From assembly GCA_030600655.1 (NCBI GenBank), contig JAUVLP010000006.1, forward strand, positions 1-47,441: a stretch of 47,441 nucleotides of DNA, read 5' to 3'. The translations under genes and the position numbers were made by a program. Under the pieces are notes generated by a model. The model did not search any database. It had not been told where the DNA came from and saw nothing but the letters and a program-made list of their open reading frames with translations. Source of the stretch: Candidatus Eiseniibacteriota bacterium (GTDB lineage Bacteria; Joyebacterota; Joyebacteria; Joyebacterales; Joyebacteraceae). The stretch's first letter is position 1, and every line of letters begins with the position of its first letter. Of the stretch, positions 14,224-23,261 are shown piece after piece.

Positions 14224-15876
14224 ATGGGAGGCGGTTTGGGCGAGACTCTGAATCAACTGGCGGATCGTTATCTCAACATGATGGTCGAAGACTACCCCGG
14301 GTTCGCAACGTTTCTCGGAATACATGAGCATGATGCCGAACTGGGCAAGTTCACTCCGGACGCGATGGAAGCGAAGTACCAACGACAGCAAGGGCTTTTG
14401 AAAGATCTCGATGCGATAGAACTCACGGGAGAGGGGACCGATGCAGCGATAGACAGGGCAGTGCTGAGAGCGACGCTGAAGAGAGGCATTTTCGAGCACG
14501 AGGTTCTCAGGACGCACGAGCGCATGCCTGGTAGCTATATCGGTGCTGCGCTGGGGGGATGCAACAGCCTTATCGTCAAGGAGTTCGCTCCGATTGAGGA
14601 GCGGGCGGTGAGCCTTCTCGGGCGAATGCGCGGGGTGCCGGACGTTCTCTCAGCGATCGGGCAGAACTGCTGTGATGTCCCGGAGGTGTTTGCGACCGTT
14701 GGCTCTCAAATGGCAGCAGGCGGTGTTGCGTTTATGAATAGCGTCGTCCCGGCCGTTGCTGAGTCGGTGCCTGATCTGAAGGCGGACTTGCTGGCGGCAG
14801 CCGACAAAGCTGCAGCGGCCTTCAACGAGGCGGCCTCGTTGCTCGCTGCGATGGCGGAGTGCGCAACAGAGCCGTTCGCCATAGGGCAAGACAGCTACGA
14901 CTGGCTCCTTCGCGAGTCGCATCTCCTGGATTTCGATGGGCGGGAACTGGCGGACATGGGCCGGGAGATGGTGGCCGATACGAAACAGCAGATCAGCGAT
15001 CTCGCACGTGAGATAGACCCGGATGCATCGTGGCACGAGGTTATGGAGGAACTCAAGGCCGACCACCCCTCCAAGGATGGGCTGAAGGAGCGCTACCTGT
15101 CTGAGATGATGCGAGCCCGCGACTTTGTCATCGAGAAGGAGCTGGTAACTGTTCCTGATGGCGAGAAACTCGACGTAATCGACACACCCGTTTATATTCG
15201 CGCCATCATCCCGTATGCGGCGTATATGCCTCCGGGTCCGTTTGAGGAGCGACAGCACGGTCTCTTCTATGTCACGCCGGTCGACGAGCACCTGTCGCCC
15301 GATGAGCAGGAGTTGCAGCTCCGCGGCCACAGTATCCACACGATCCCGGTGGTAGCGTTGCACGAGGGTTACCCAGGGCATCACCTCCAGCTGGTTCGGG
15401 CGAACGCGTGCGAACGCAGGATCCGAAGGCTCACCTGGAACACGGTCTTCGTTGAAGGGTGGGCGCTCTACTGCGAAGAGATGATGAAGGACGTCGGATT
15501 CTACAGGGACCCCAGAACAAGGCTGGGGCAGCTCAAGGAGACACTCTGGCGAGCGGCACGCATCCTTGTCGACACGGGGTTGCAGACGGGGGAGATGTCG
15601 GTCGAGGAGGGGATCGAGTTCATGATGACGGAAGTCGCGCTCGAGCGCGTCAACGCGACGGCGGAAGTAAAGCGCTACGCGGGTCACCCGACGCAGCCGT
15701 CGAGCTATATGATAGGCAAACGCGCCATCATGAGTATCCGGGAGAAGTACGAAACCGCGGCGGCCGATTCCTTTAACCTCAGGGAATTCCACGACACGCT
15801 CCTCGATCTTGGGAGCCTTCAGCCGAAACTCGTGGAAATCGCGCTCGGTATGAGGAGCGTCGATGAGATCAGATAG
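14224..15876 (+). CDS. DUF885 family metallopeptidase-like protein
   Basis: A 550-residue DUF885 protein, about the family's usual length. The zinc motif HEGYPGHH spans residues 380-387 and the downstream Glu is in EGWALYCEEMM (from residue 411). The overall helical architecture resembles M32/M3-like peptidases; family members are thought to be peptidases but few have been tested. No signal peptide is seen, so it is probably cytoplasmic. The start is uncertain: ATG at 14224 has no ribosome binding site, while TTG at 14236 follows GGGAGG by four bases; both give the same domain. Its last 14 bases overlap the next peptidase gene, so the two form an operon. Confidence 0.88.
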   Translation: MGGGLGETLNQLADRYLNMMVEDYPGFATFLGIHEHDAELGKFTPDAMEAKYQRQQGLLKDLDAIELTGEGTDAAIDRAVLRATLKRGIFEHEVLRTHERMPGSYIGAALGGCNSLIVKEFAPIEERAVSLLGRMRGVPDVLSAIGQNCCDVPEVFATVGSQMAAGGVAFMNSVVPAVAESVPDLKADLLAAADKAAAAFNEAASLLAAMAECATEPFAIGQDSYDWLLRESHLLDFDGRELADMGREMVADTKQQISDLAREIDPDASWHEVMEELKADHPSKDGLKERYLSEMMRARDFVIEKELVTVPDGEKLDVIDTPVYIRAIIPYAAYMPPGPFEERQHGLFYVTPVDEHLSPDEQELQLRGHSIHTIPVVALHEGYPGHHLQLVRANACERRIRRLTWNTVFVEGWALYCEEMMKDVGFYRDPRTRLGQLKETLWRAARILVDTGLQTGEMSVEEGIEFMMTEVALERVNATAEVKRYAGHPTQPSSYMIGKRAIMSIREKYETAAADSFNLREFHDTLLDLGSLQPKLVEIALGMRSVDEIR

Positions 15877-18535
15877 CTCACCATCGAGCCCTTCCGCGGT
15901 TCACAGGGAAGTGCTTCCCAATGGAGTCCGCCTGCTGGTTCGTGAGCTCCGGACCGCTCCGGTCGTTGCCATGAGCCTCTGGGTCGGAACTGGTTCGGCA
16001 GACGATCCTGACGAGCAGGCCGGCCTGGCTCATTTCATCGAGCATATGCTCTTCAAGGATAGCGACCGGCTTGGCCCGGATCTGGCGACCGTTGTCTACG
16101 GGGCGGGTGGATACGTCAATGCAATGACGGGTTGCGACCATACGACATTCTATCAGATCGTGCCGTCCAGCCATTGGCGGGAGGTCTTCGCAGCGCAAGC
16201 CGCCGTGATCGCATTCCCGGTATTCCGGCCGGAAGACGTCAGCGTCGAGCGTGCCGTCATTGTGGAAGAGGCGCGAAGCGCGGAGAGCCGCCCGGACGGC
16301 TTCGTCTGGCGGCGCCTCATGGAAACGGCGTTCAGAGAGCATCCATGCAGACGGCCGATAGTGGGTACTGAGAAGAGCATCGGTTACATAACGTCAGCCA
16401 CGCTCGATGCCCATATGAGAGCACAGTATCGGGGCTCGAACCTGACGCAGGTAGTCGTCGGTAATGTAAAGACAGCTGATGTAGTGGCACTTGCCTACGA
16501 TCATCTTGCGAGGCTCCCGGGTGGGGAGCGACCGCGCCGAGCATTCGGCGGTGAGCCTGAACAGACCGGAACGCGAGCTACTGCACTGACCGGGTCGATA
16601 GTGCAGCCTTACATGTCGCTCGCATTCCACATCCCACACGCGCTTCACGAAGACATCCCTGCACTCGACGCTCTTGCCGGCATTCTCGGGCAAGGGAGAA
16701 GCTCCAGACTTGCGGGCTCACTCCAGCTTTCTCTTGGGCTCGTCAGTGAGATAGGCGCATCGATAGCCGCATTCAGGGATACTGGCCTTCTGGTCATAGG
16801 CTCCGCTCTCGCGACCGTCGATATCGATGCCGTGATCGCGATGGTTTTCCGGGAGATAGGCCTGTTGCACCGGGAACGTGTGTCCACTGCTGAGATGGAG
16901 AAGGGTCTGAGGCGACTCGAGGCAGGATATGTTCTTGAGCACGAGACTGCAGAGACAGTGGCCGGTACGCTTGGATTCTTTGAAACGCTTGGAGACTACC
17001 GCAGGGCCGAGGAGTACGTCGATTCTCTGGGGGCGGTCACCCCTTGTGATATCCAGCGGGTGGCGCAGACGTACCTGACGAGTGAGAGACTCAGCCTGGT
17101 CGAGTACCTGCCGAGCAGGACCGGAGCCTCGGACGGCGACATATCCCGGCGGATCTCAGACATGTTCGATGAGGTTCTATCGACAGACGTGTCGTCGAGA
17201 GAAAGGAATGGCGTCAAGGGAGGACTTGCCGAGGATCCGGGGACATGGGAGACGGACGGTTTCACGCGGCCGATGATAGTTGCAGAGAAGGCGGATAGAA
17301 CCTGCAGGAGAGAGACGCTTCCGTGCGGCGCAACACTTATCACGTGCGAATCTGATGGTCTTCCGCTCGTATCTATCGCTCTCACGTTCAAAGGGGGACA
17401 TGTCGGAGAGCTGGAGGAGAAGGCAGGAATTACCTATCTCACGCAGCGTCTTCTTTCGCGCGGGACCACAGAGCGAACCGGAAGCGAGGTGGCTGAAGCC
17501 ATAGAGGGTCTTGGGACCGGCCTGGCGATCGCGGCAGACCGCGATGCGTTTGGGGTTGGCTCAACAGTGCTTGCGAGATTTTCCGGTGATGCGCTTGACA
17601 TTCTGTCGGAGGTTCTGTCGCGTCCAGCCTTTGGGAACGAACAGCTCGACCTTGTGCGTGGAGAGGTTGACAGTGAGATCGGTGCGATCGAGGATCATCC
17701 TGACAGGCACGCCGCGCTCCTGCTTCTGCCCATGATCTTCAACGAGCATCCGTACGGGAGGTCCCTCAGGGGAACGCGCGAGAGCATTCAAGGAATTACG
17801 ATCAACGACGTGCGAGACCAGCACGCTGGAAACTACTCCGCCTCGAATCTGATCGCCTGCGTAAGTGGGCAGATCTCGAGGGGGAAGGCGCGCGATGCCA
17901 TTGAGAGACTTGCTGAGGGTCTGCCTCGTGGTGGGACTCAGGTGGAAACGGAGAGAGCGAATTCCGTGGCCACAGACCGGCGGGAGGTGATCATTCCTAG
18001 TTCGTCGCAGTCGAAGATAGCGGTGGGCCTGCCGGGAGCCCCGGCAGCGACCGAGGACGGACTGATCCTGCGTTTTCTGGCACGGGCGCTTGGGATGATG
18101 GGAGGACGACTCTGGGTCGCTCTCCGGGAGAGACCACCATTTGCGTACTCGGTGCATTCTACTCATCTATCACTTGCGGCGGGCGGGTCCTTCGCGACAT
18201 TCGTCACTGCGCAGCCCGGGAAAGAGGACGAAACGATCGAGTCGCTCATTGCTGAGCTGAAGCGATTGAGAGAGAACGGACTCGCAGCGGATGAACTGGA
18301 GAGAGCGCAGCGGCATGTGGCAGGGATGCTCGAGATCAGCATGGAACGCGAATCAACGCGGGCGGCCACATACGCGATGGCAGAGCTGCTTGGTCTGGGC
18401 TTCGAGCGCGTGGAGAGGGGGCCGGAGCTCATTCGCAATATAGCCAACGACGATATCGTCCGCGTAGCCGGACAGTATCTGGATCCGTCGCTGGGGTTCT
18501 CCGTCGTCGTGCTCAGAGGAGAGGCGTGCGCCTAG
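15863..18535 (+). CDS. M16 (pitrilysin/insulinase) zinc peptidase, two-domain fusion
   Basis: An 890-residue protein made of two tandem M16 halves. The first has the inverted zinc motif HFIEH (residues 57-61) and the distant Glu about 75 residues later (VIVEEARS), so it should be active. The second half (from about residue 480, TLITCESDGLPLVSIALTFKGG) keeps the fold but reads TYLTQ where the zinc motif would be, as is normal for the inactive half of these clamshell enzymes. M16 peptidases degrade unfolded or short peptides. No signal peptide is evident. It overlaps the DUF885 gene and its stop codon directly abuts that of the minus-strand DUF2723 gene, leaving no room for a terminator. Confidence 0.92.
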   Translation: MRSDSSPSSPSAVHREVLPNGVRLLVRELRTAPVVAMSLWVGTGSADDPDEQAGLAHFIEHMLFKDSDRLGPDLATVVYGAGGYVNAMTGCDHTTFYQIVPSSHWREVFAAQAAVIAFPVFRPEDVSVERAVIVEEARSAESRPDGFVWRRLMETAFREHPCRRPIVGTEKSIGYITSATLDAHMRAQYRGSNLTQVVVGNVKTADVVALAYDHLARLPGGERPRRAFGGEPEQTGTRATALTGSIVQPYMSLAFHIPHALHEDIPALDALAGILGQGRSSRLAGSLQLSLGLVSEIGASIAAFRDTGLLVIGSALATVDIDAVIAMVFREIGLLHRERVSTAEMEKGLRRLEAGYVLEHETAETVAGTLGFFETLGDYRRAEEYVDSLGAVTPCDIQRVAQTYLTSERLSLVEYLPSRTGASDGDISRRISDMFDEVLSTDVSSRERNGVKGGLAEDPGTWETDGFTRPMIVAEKADRTCRRETLPCGATLITCESDGLPLVSIALTFKGGHVGELEEKAGITYLTQRLLSRGTTERTGSEVAEAIEGLGTGLAIAADRDAFGVGSTVLARFSGDALDILSEVLSRPAFGNEQLDLVRGEVDSEIGAIEDHPDRHAALLLLPMIFNEHPYGRSLRGTRESIQGITINDVRDQHAGNYSASNLIACVSGQISRGKARDAIERLAEGLPRGGTQVETERANSVATDRREVIIPSSSQSKIAVGLPGAPAATEDGLILRFLARALGMMGGRLWVALRERPPFAYSVHSTHLSLAAGGSFATFVTAQPGKEDETIESLIAELKRLRENGLAADELERAQRHVAGMLEISMERESTRAATYAMAELLGLGFERVERGPELIRNIANDDIVRVAGQYLDPSLGFSVVVLRGEACA

Positions 18536-21232
18536 CTACTTTGCCACCTGTCTCGGTTTGCCGGTCGCACTCGGCTCGGACTCATCGGTCACGCCATACA
18601 TCCGCCACATTTCCATGAGGCTGTTGAGTTTGTCCGCCTTGCCCATGGTTTGGTAGATCGTCATCAGTGGCGGGTACAGATCGCGTCGCCGAGGCTCCCT
18701 GTTGAGAACGTGTTCGTACGCCTCCATAGCTATCTCATAGTGAGGGCGTGCCGCTTCTGTTTCTCCGCTTCGCTGGAAACCCTCGGCGAGCATCAGATGC
18801 ACGCCTCCGTAGCGCACCCACGCCTCCATGAGATTGGGTTGAGATGCGACAAGTCTGTCAGCGAATGGTAGAGCCTTTTCCGGCTGGAGGAGCCTTGCGG
18901 CGTAGATGGCGACGAGCCCGTTGAGAGCAGGCCCGTAATCGGGCGCGAACTTGAGCGCCCTTGTGTAGAGCATGATTGCCTCGTCCGTCTTCTGGGGGTC
19001 CTGCATTGCTACGAAGCCCAGTCTCGAGAATCCGGCCGCGTAGTTTGTGATGAGTCGCGCTGTGGAAGCGGACTTTTTCACCGTATCCACCACGCGCCAG
19101 TCATCATCGACATCCACGATGCTGTCATAGCGGTAGTTGTTGAAGATGTTGTCCCAGGTTCTCTCCTCATTGACCATGTGGCGCTCCGTCTTCCTCGTCA
19201 GCTTGAAGACCATGCCCTCGAGTTCGACGTTGTCATAGTAGCCCATGAAATCATCGACGGTCACGGCGAAGTAGATGGGGCGCTTGAACTCATTCGTCGC
19301 TATGATGTCGTGAATGGCCAGGTCGCGGAGCGTCACAAGACGTTGCTCCTGCGTATGTGGGTCGCGGGCCCAGAATGGATGCATATCCTCAATGTCTTCA
19401 TACGTGAAGCTGAGCGGCACTCCGCGGTCCTTGAGCTGCTTCAGGTACCAGTTGATCTGGCTGAGTGAGAGATTGACCACGTCGACATCAGGCCGCAGGC
19501 CTTCGACCTGCTGCAGGTACCAGAGAGGGAACGTGTCGTTGTCGCCGTTGGTGATCAGAATAGCGTTCTCGTCCAGAAAGTTCAGCATGTTCCAGCCGTA
19601 GTAGTAGGCGATATAGTTATCGCTGCGGTCGTTCCTCTGGAAATTGCCGATGAATGGTAGTAGCGCGAAGACGACAACGGCCACCGCCAGCAGGTTCCTC
19701 CAGTGCTTCCCAAGTCCCTTTGCCCACTCGACTATCGCGCCGGATCCGATGCCCATCCACAAAGCAAGACCCACGTACGACGGCACCCAGAAGTACTCTC
19801 TGCTCCTCACCTCATGGTCGGAGATGTTCAAATACATCAGAAGCCCGAGTGACGCTATTGCGAACGCGATCGCCATCATCGTGAAAGTCCGCCGGTCCTT
19901 GCGTGCGTGAGTGATGAAACCCCAGAGCGCAAGCAGGTAGGGCGTGATAATGACGAACGGATTCAGCGATGAGGAGAACTGCATCTTGTGATAGCCCCAC
20001 ACGATGCTCAACTGATTCGAGAACGATGTCCTGCGCGGGAAGAACCGCATCGGCTCGTACTGCGCCCGTCGCATGACCTCAAAGACGATCTTCCATGTCT
20101 TTGGGTCGGACTCGTTGATGGCTGGATTGAGTCGAGCACGTATCAGAAGGTACGCGTGGACGGAGAGCGCGATGATGGTGAGGGCAAGAGCGGCAAGGAG
20201 TGAGCGAGCCGGTACCTGTGGCTTGTCTATCACCCCGATCCTTGTCAGGTGCATGAAGAGGTAGATGGCCGCAGCGGAGATCGCCAAGCCAAGAATATAG
20301 ATTCCCGCTCCGCCCTGGCTCTGCGGGGAAGCTGCGTCGTTGCTGTGCTGGGACATTGTGGCGAACAGCAGGACCAACGCGATGACCAGAAGGCTACCCC
20401 ATAACCATGTTGGGAGGGTGGGCGTGAAGACCTTTGCCTTGGATCTCTTTGGCAGCTTGACCGGTTTGGGCCACAGTGCCGGAAGTGCGTAGAAGGCCGC
20501 GAATCCGAGCCCGATAACCCACATGGCTAGAGGGCCGCGCCACCACTCGATGTTTTTTGACAGCAGGACGAAGCCCATCAACAGAGGGACTGCCAGGAGC
20601 ACCGAGCCGATGTAGTTCCTTTCGAAGAGAATCATGAACACCAGAAAGGCAGGTGCCCACAGAAGGCTACCCATGTGGATGCCTATGCCGAGCGCGAGCA
20701 GATAGAAGACCAGATAGAGGTGTTTACGTGTGCGTGGAACTCCCCCCAGCTCCGACCAGCGAAGGACGAGCCAGAGGGTGACGGCCATGAGCAAGACGTT
20801 GGTCGCATAGACCTCGGCCTCGAGGGCGTTCTCCCAGAAGCTGAATGAGAAAGCCATGAAACAACTCGCCGTGATCCCTGTGATGTAGGTGGGGAGTCCA
20901 TCGGCGAAGGAGCGTATTTCGCCTTCCCACCTGCGCGCCATCCCTGCGAGTGCGAAGTAGAAGAAGGATATCGCCAGTGCCGCGGCGAGGACTGACATGA
21001 AGTTGATCGCGACCGCGACGTTTGGAAAGGGGAGGAAGCTGAAGAGGCGGGTCAGGAGCGTGTAGACCGGCGACCCGGGTGGATGTCCAATGCCCAGCGT
21101 GTAGCCTACGGCGATAAACTCGCCATTGTCCCAGAACGCAACGACTGGCGCGGTTGTTAACATGTAGGCGATGAAGGACAGCGCCCCCATTGTCCAGCCG
21201 ATCACGCGATTGGTCCGTCGATGCTGGTACAT
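18536..21232 (-). CDS. DUF2723 polytopic membrane protein with C-terminal TPR
   Basis: An 898-residue protein. Its N-terminal half has about a dozen hydrophobic helices and the DUF2723 signature: AFWDNGEFIAVGYTLGIGHPPGSPVY near residue 33-58 includes the acidic D/E pair typical of GT-C glycosyltransferases. A soluble part follows (ILITNGDNDTFPLWYLQQVE), then TPR-like helices near residues 730-870. DUF2723 proteins are common in FCB bacteria and are proposed protein O-mannosyltransferase-like enzymes using lipid-linked sugars; that activity is inferred. The start at 21232 follows AGAGGAG by seven bases. It is the last gene of the tilS-to-cdaA run and lies 11 bases after cdaA. Confidence 0.9.
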   Translation of the reverse strand: MYQHRRTNRVIGWTMGALSFIAYMLTTAPVVAFWDNGEFIAVGYTLGIGHPPGSPVYTLLTRLFSFLPFPNVAVAINFMSVLAAALAISFFYFALAGMARRWEGEIRSFADGLPTYITGITASCFMAFSFSFWENALEAEVYATNVLLMAVTLWLVLRWSELGGVPRTRKHLYLVFYLLALGIGIHMGSLLWAPAFLVFMILFERNYIGSVLLAVPLLMGFVLLSKNIEWWRGPLAMWVIGLGFAAFYALPALWPKPVKLPKRSKAKVFTPTLPTWLWGSLLVIALVLLFATMSQHSNDAASPQSQGGAGIYILGLAISAAAIYLFMHLTRIGVIDKPQVPARSLLAALALTIIALSVHAYLLIRARLNPAINESDPKTWKIVFEVMRRAQYEPMRFFPRRTSFSNQLSIVWGYHKMQFSSSLNPFVIITPYLLALWGFITHARKDRRTFTMMAIAFAIASLGLLMYLNISDHEVRSREYFWVPSYVGLALWMGIGSGAIVEWAKGLGKHWRNLLAVAVVVFALLPFIGNFQRNDRSDNYIAYYYGWNMLNFLDENAILITNGDNDTFPLWYLQQVEGLRPDVDVVNLSLSQINWYLKQLKDRGVPLSFTYEDIEDMHPFWARDPHTQEQRLVTLRDLAIHDIIATNEFKRPIYFAVTVDDFMGYYDNVELEGMVFKLTRKTERHMVNEERTWDNIFNNYRYDSIVDVDDDWRVVDTVKKSASTARLITNYAAGFSRLGFVAMQDPQKTDEAIMLYTRALKFAPDYGPALNGLVAIYAARLLQPEKALPFADRLVASQPNLMEAWVRYGGVHLMLAEGFQRSGETEAARPHYEIAMEAYEHVLNREPRRRDLYPPLMTIYQTMGKADKLNSLMEMWRMYGVTDESEPSATGKPRQVAK

Positions 21233-21243
21233 CTGTTTCTCCT

Positions 21244-22011
21244 CTAGCTTCCGGTGGTCTCGGCAGGCTTCGGTTTCAGGATCTGTGACAGGCGTTCCCT
21301 GAGATCGCTCAGAGAGACGTCTCTCGATACCTGTCCTCCCAGGGCGAATGATATCTGACCTGTCTCCTCAGATACAACAACTACCAGCGCATCCGTTTCC
21401 TCCGTCAGACCAACACCGGCGCGGTGTCTCGTGCCCAGCGTATGCACATAGTATGGATTCTGAGAGAGGGGCAGGGTGCACCTGGCCGCCACGATCTGGT
21501 TGCCGCTAACAATGACGGCACCGTCATGAAGCGGTGTAAGCGGCGTGAAGATGGAGACGAGCAGGCTTGAGACGACGGGCGCGTTGAGCATTACGCCGGT
21601 CTGGTAGTAATTCATCAGCCGTGCCTCACGCTCAATGACTATCAGTGCTCCAGTCTTCTTTGCAGCCAGAGCCTTCACGGCGGAGACGATGGCGTCTATC
21701 GATTCATGAACCTCGAGCTTTACGAACGGTCTCAGGAATCGGCTTTGTCCCATCTGGGCGAGCATTCTCCTGAAGTCGTCCTGGAACAGGATTATGAAAA
21801 TGATGGCCCACAGTCCCTTGAGTCCCGACATGAGCCAGTTCAGAGCGTCGAATTCGATCCACCGAGCGATGAAACCCACGACGACTATGATAAACAGTCC
21901 CACGAACATCTGCATGGCGCGCCTGCCGCGCAGCAGCAGGAGCAGCTGGTATATGACGAACGAGACTACCGCGACGTCAATGACATCTATGATGATTCTC
22001 GAACCAGTCAC
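21244..22011 (-). CDS. cdaA: diadenylate cyclase CdaA (DacA)
   Basis: A 255-residue c-di-AMP synthase: three N-terminal membrane helices, then the DisA_N catalytic domain with DGA at residues 163-165 (PLHDGAVIV) and RHR at 195-197 (GTRHRAGVGL). Both motifs that bind ATP and metal are intact. c-di-AMP typically controls potassium and osmolyte balance and wall integrity. The GTG at 22011 is preferred because GGAG lies nine bases before it; an in-frame TTG at 22020 directly touches that GGAG. The usual CdaA partner CdaR (YbbR) is not next to it here. It follows folP by about 30 bases. Confidence 0.92.
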   Translation of the reverse strand: MTGSRIIIDVIDVAVVSFVIYQLLLLLRGRRAMQMFVGLFIIVVVGFIARWIEFDALNWLMSGLKGLWAIIFIILFQDDFRRMLAQMGQSRFLRPFVKLEVHESIDAIVSAVKALAAKKTGALIVIEREARLMNYYQTGVMLNAPVVSSLLVSIFTPLTPLHDGAVIVSGNQIVAARCTLPLSQNPYYVHTLGTRHRAGVGLTEETDALVVVVSEETGQISFALGGQVSRDVSLSDLRERLSQILKPKPAETTGS

Positions 22012-22041
22012 GTGAGCCAACTCCGTTCGATGTGTGCCCCG

Positions 22042-23259
22042 CTACTCGGGTGAAGCGATGCAAGCCTCAACCATTTTCACCGCTCGTACCACGGGCTTCA
22101 CGTCGTGTACCCTGACCAATCGAGCGCCCTGCGCAACGGCGTACGCCGTCGCTGCAAGTGTTCCCTCAAGCCTGTCATCGACGGCCAGATCCAGAACGTT
22201 GCCAATGAAGCTCTTCCTCGAGGGCCCGACCAGAATGGGTGCTCCAAGCACCTTGAGTTCTGGGAGCCGCCTGAGGATGGCGAGGTTGTGCTGGGTAGTC
22301 TTTCCGAATCCAATCCCGGGGTCAATGACAATCTGGTCGTCGTCGATGCCGGCCGCTCGAGCTCGTTTCATCGCATCGCTCAGTACACGGGCGATTTCGC
22401 CCATGAGATCGTTGTACCGAGGCGCCTCCTGCATGTCGAGGGGAGAACCCTGGATATGCATCAGAACGCAGGCGGCGCCGAATTTGGCGACGACACCGGC
22501 GATCCCGGGATCGAATGAGAACGCAGAGATATCATTCACGATTGCGGCGCCCGCGTCCAGTGCCTCGGTGGCTACGCGTGATCGGTACGTATCTACCGAT
22601 ATGGGACCCTGCCATTCCTCAGCGAGAGCGCGAATCACCGGAATGACCCGCTTGAGCTCCTCTTCCTCTGAGATGGGTTCGGAACCGGGTCGCGAGGACT
22701 GTCCGCCGACGTCGATTACGTCCGCTCCCTCCTCGATGAGAGTGAGTGCACGAGTCGTTGCCTCAGCCGGGTGCAGGTAGAGGCCTCCATCCGAGAATGA
22801 GTCGGGCGTTACATTCAGTATGCCAACCACATGCACGCGTTTACCTATGTCGAGTGTGAAACTCCGGGCACGCAGGGTGCGTGTTCCGGATACGCGCACG
22901 GCCTTCATGATCTCAGCTATTCGCTCGCCGAGGGATGGAACATCAAACGGTTGGCACGAAAGCCGCTCGACGAGTCTGTCAATCTGAAGAAGTGTTCCCA
23001 TGATGAGCACGTCGCTGGATTCTATGGCATGCGTGAGTACGCTTTTGTGCACCGCGGCCTCGCCCCCCAGGGAGAGCATCTGCTGCTTGAGGATATGCGC
23101 AACCGGGACCGCGACGCCGGAGACCTTGATGACAGCAGTCTCAGCTTTGCCCTGCATTGCGTCTATTCCCCCTTCACAAACACCAATGGCCCGCATCTCG
23201 CGGGCTGCGTCCTCGCGCGACTGAATGAGGATCACACGTGGGGAGAGAACATCGGCCAT
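22042..23259 (-). CDS. folP: dihydropteroate synthase with long N-terminal extension
   Basis: A 405-residue protein. From about residue 140 it is a normal DHPS (TIM barrel): GILNVTPDSFSDGG at 146-159 and later GADVIDVGGQSSRPG, VPVI... and the pterin-binding DPGIGFGK. It joins p-aminobenzoate to the pterin diphosphate in folate synthesis. Usual DHPS length is about 270-290, so some 125 residues are extra. That N-terminal part (VIKVSGVAVPVAHILKQQML, HAIESSDVLIMGTLLQIDRL) looks like a separate small alpha/beta domain, as found in the longer DHPS of some bacteria and archaea. The gene starts two bases after ftsH. Confidence 0.93.
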   Translation of the reverse strand: MADVLSPRVILIQSREDAAREMRAIGVCEGGIDAMQGKAETAVIKVSGVAVPVAHILKQQMLSLGGEAAVHKSVLTHAIESSDVLIMGTLLQIDRLVERLSCQPFDVPSLGERIAEIMKAVRVSGTRTLRARSFTLDIGKRVHVVGILNVTPDSFSDGGLYLHPAEATTRALTLIEEGADVIDVGGQSSRPGSEPISEEEELKRVIPVIRALAEEWQGPISVDTYRSRVATEALDAGAAIVNDISAFSFDPGIAGVVAKFGAACVLMHIQGSPLDMQEAPRYNDLMGEIARVLSDAMKRARAAGIDDDQIVIDPGIGFGKTTQHNLAILRRLPELKVLGAPILVGPSRKSFIGNVLDLAVDDRLEGTLAATAYAVAQGARLVRVHDVKPVVRAVKMVEACIASPE

Positions 23260-23261
23260 GA

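Noticed and set aside
14650-15792. 380-residue frame antisense to the DUF885 gene
   Set aside because: Arg/His-rich composition, no ribosome binding site and no domain; explained by GC-rich third positions of the real gene.
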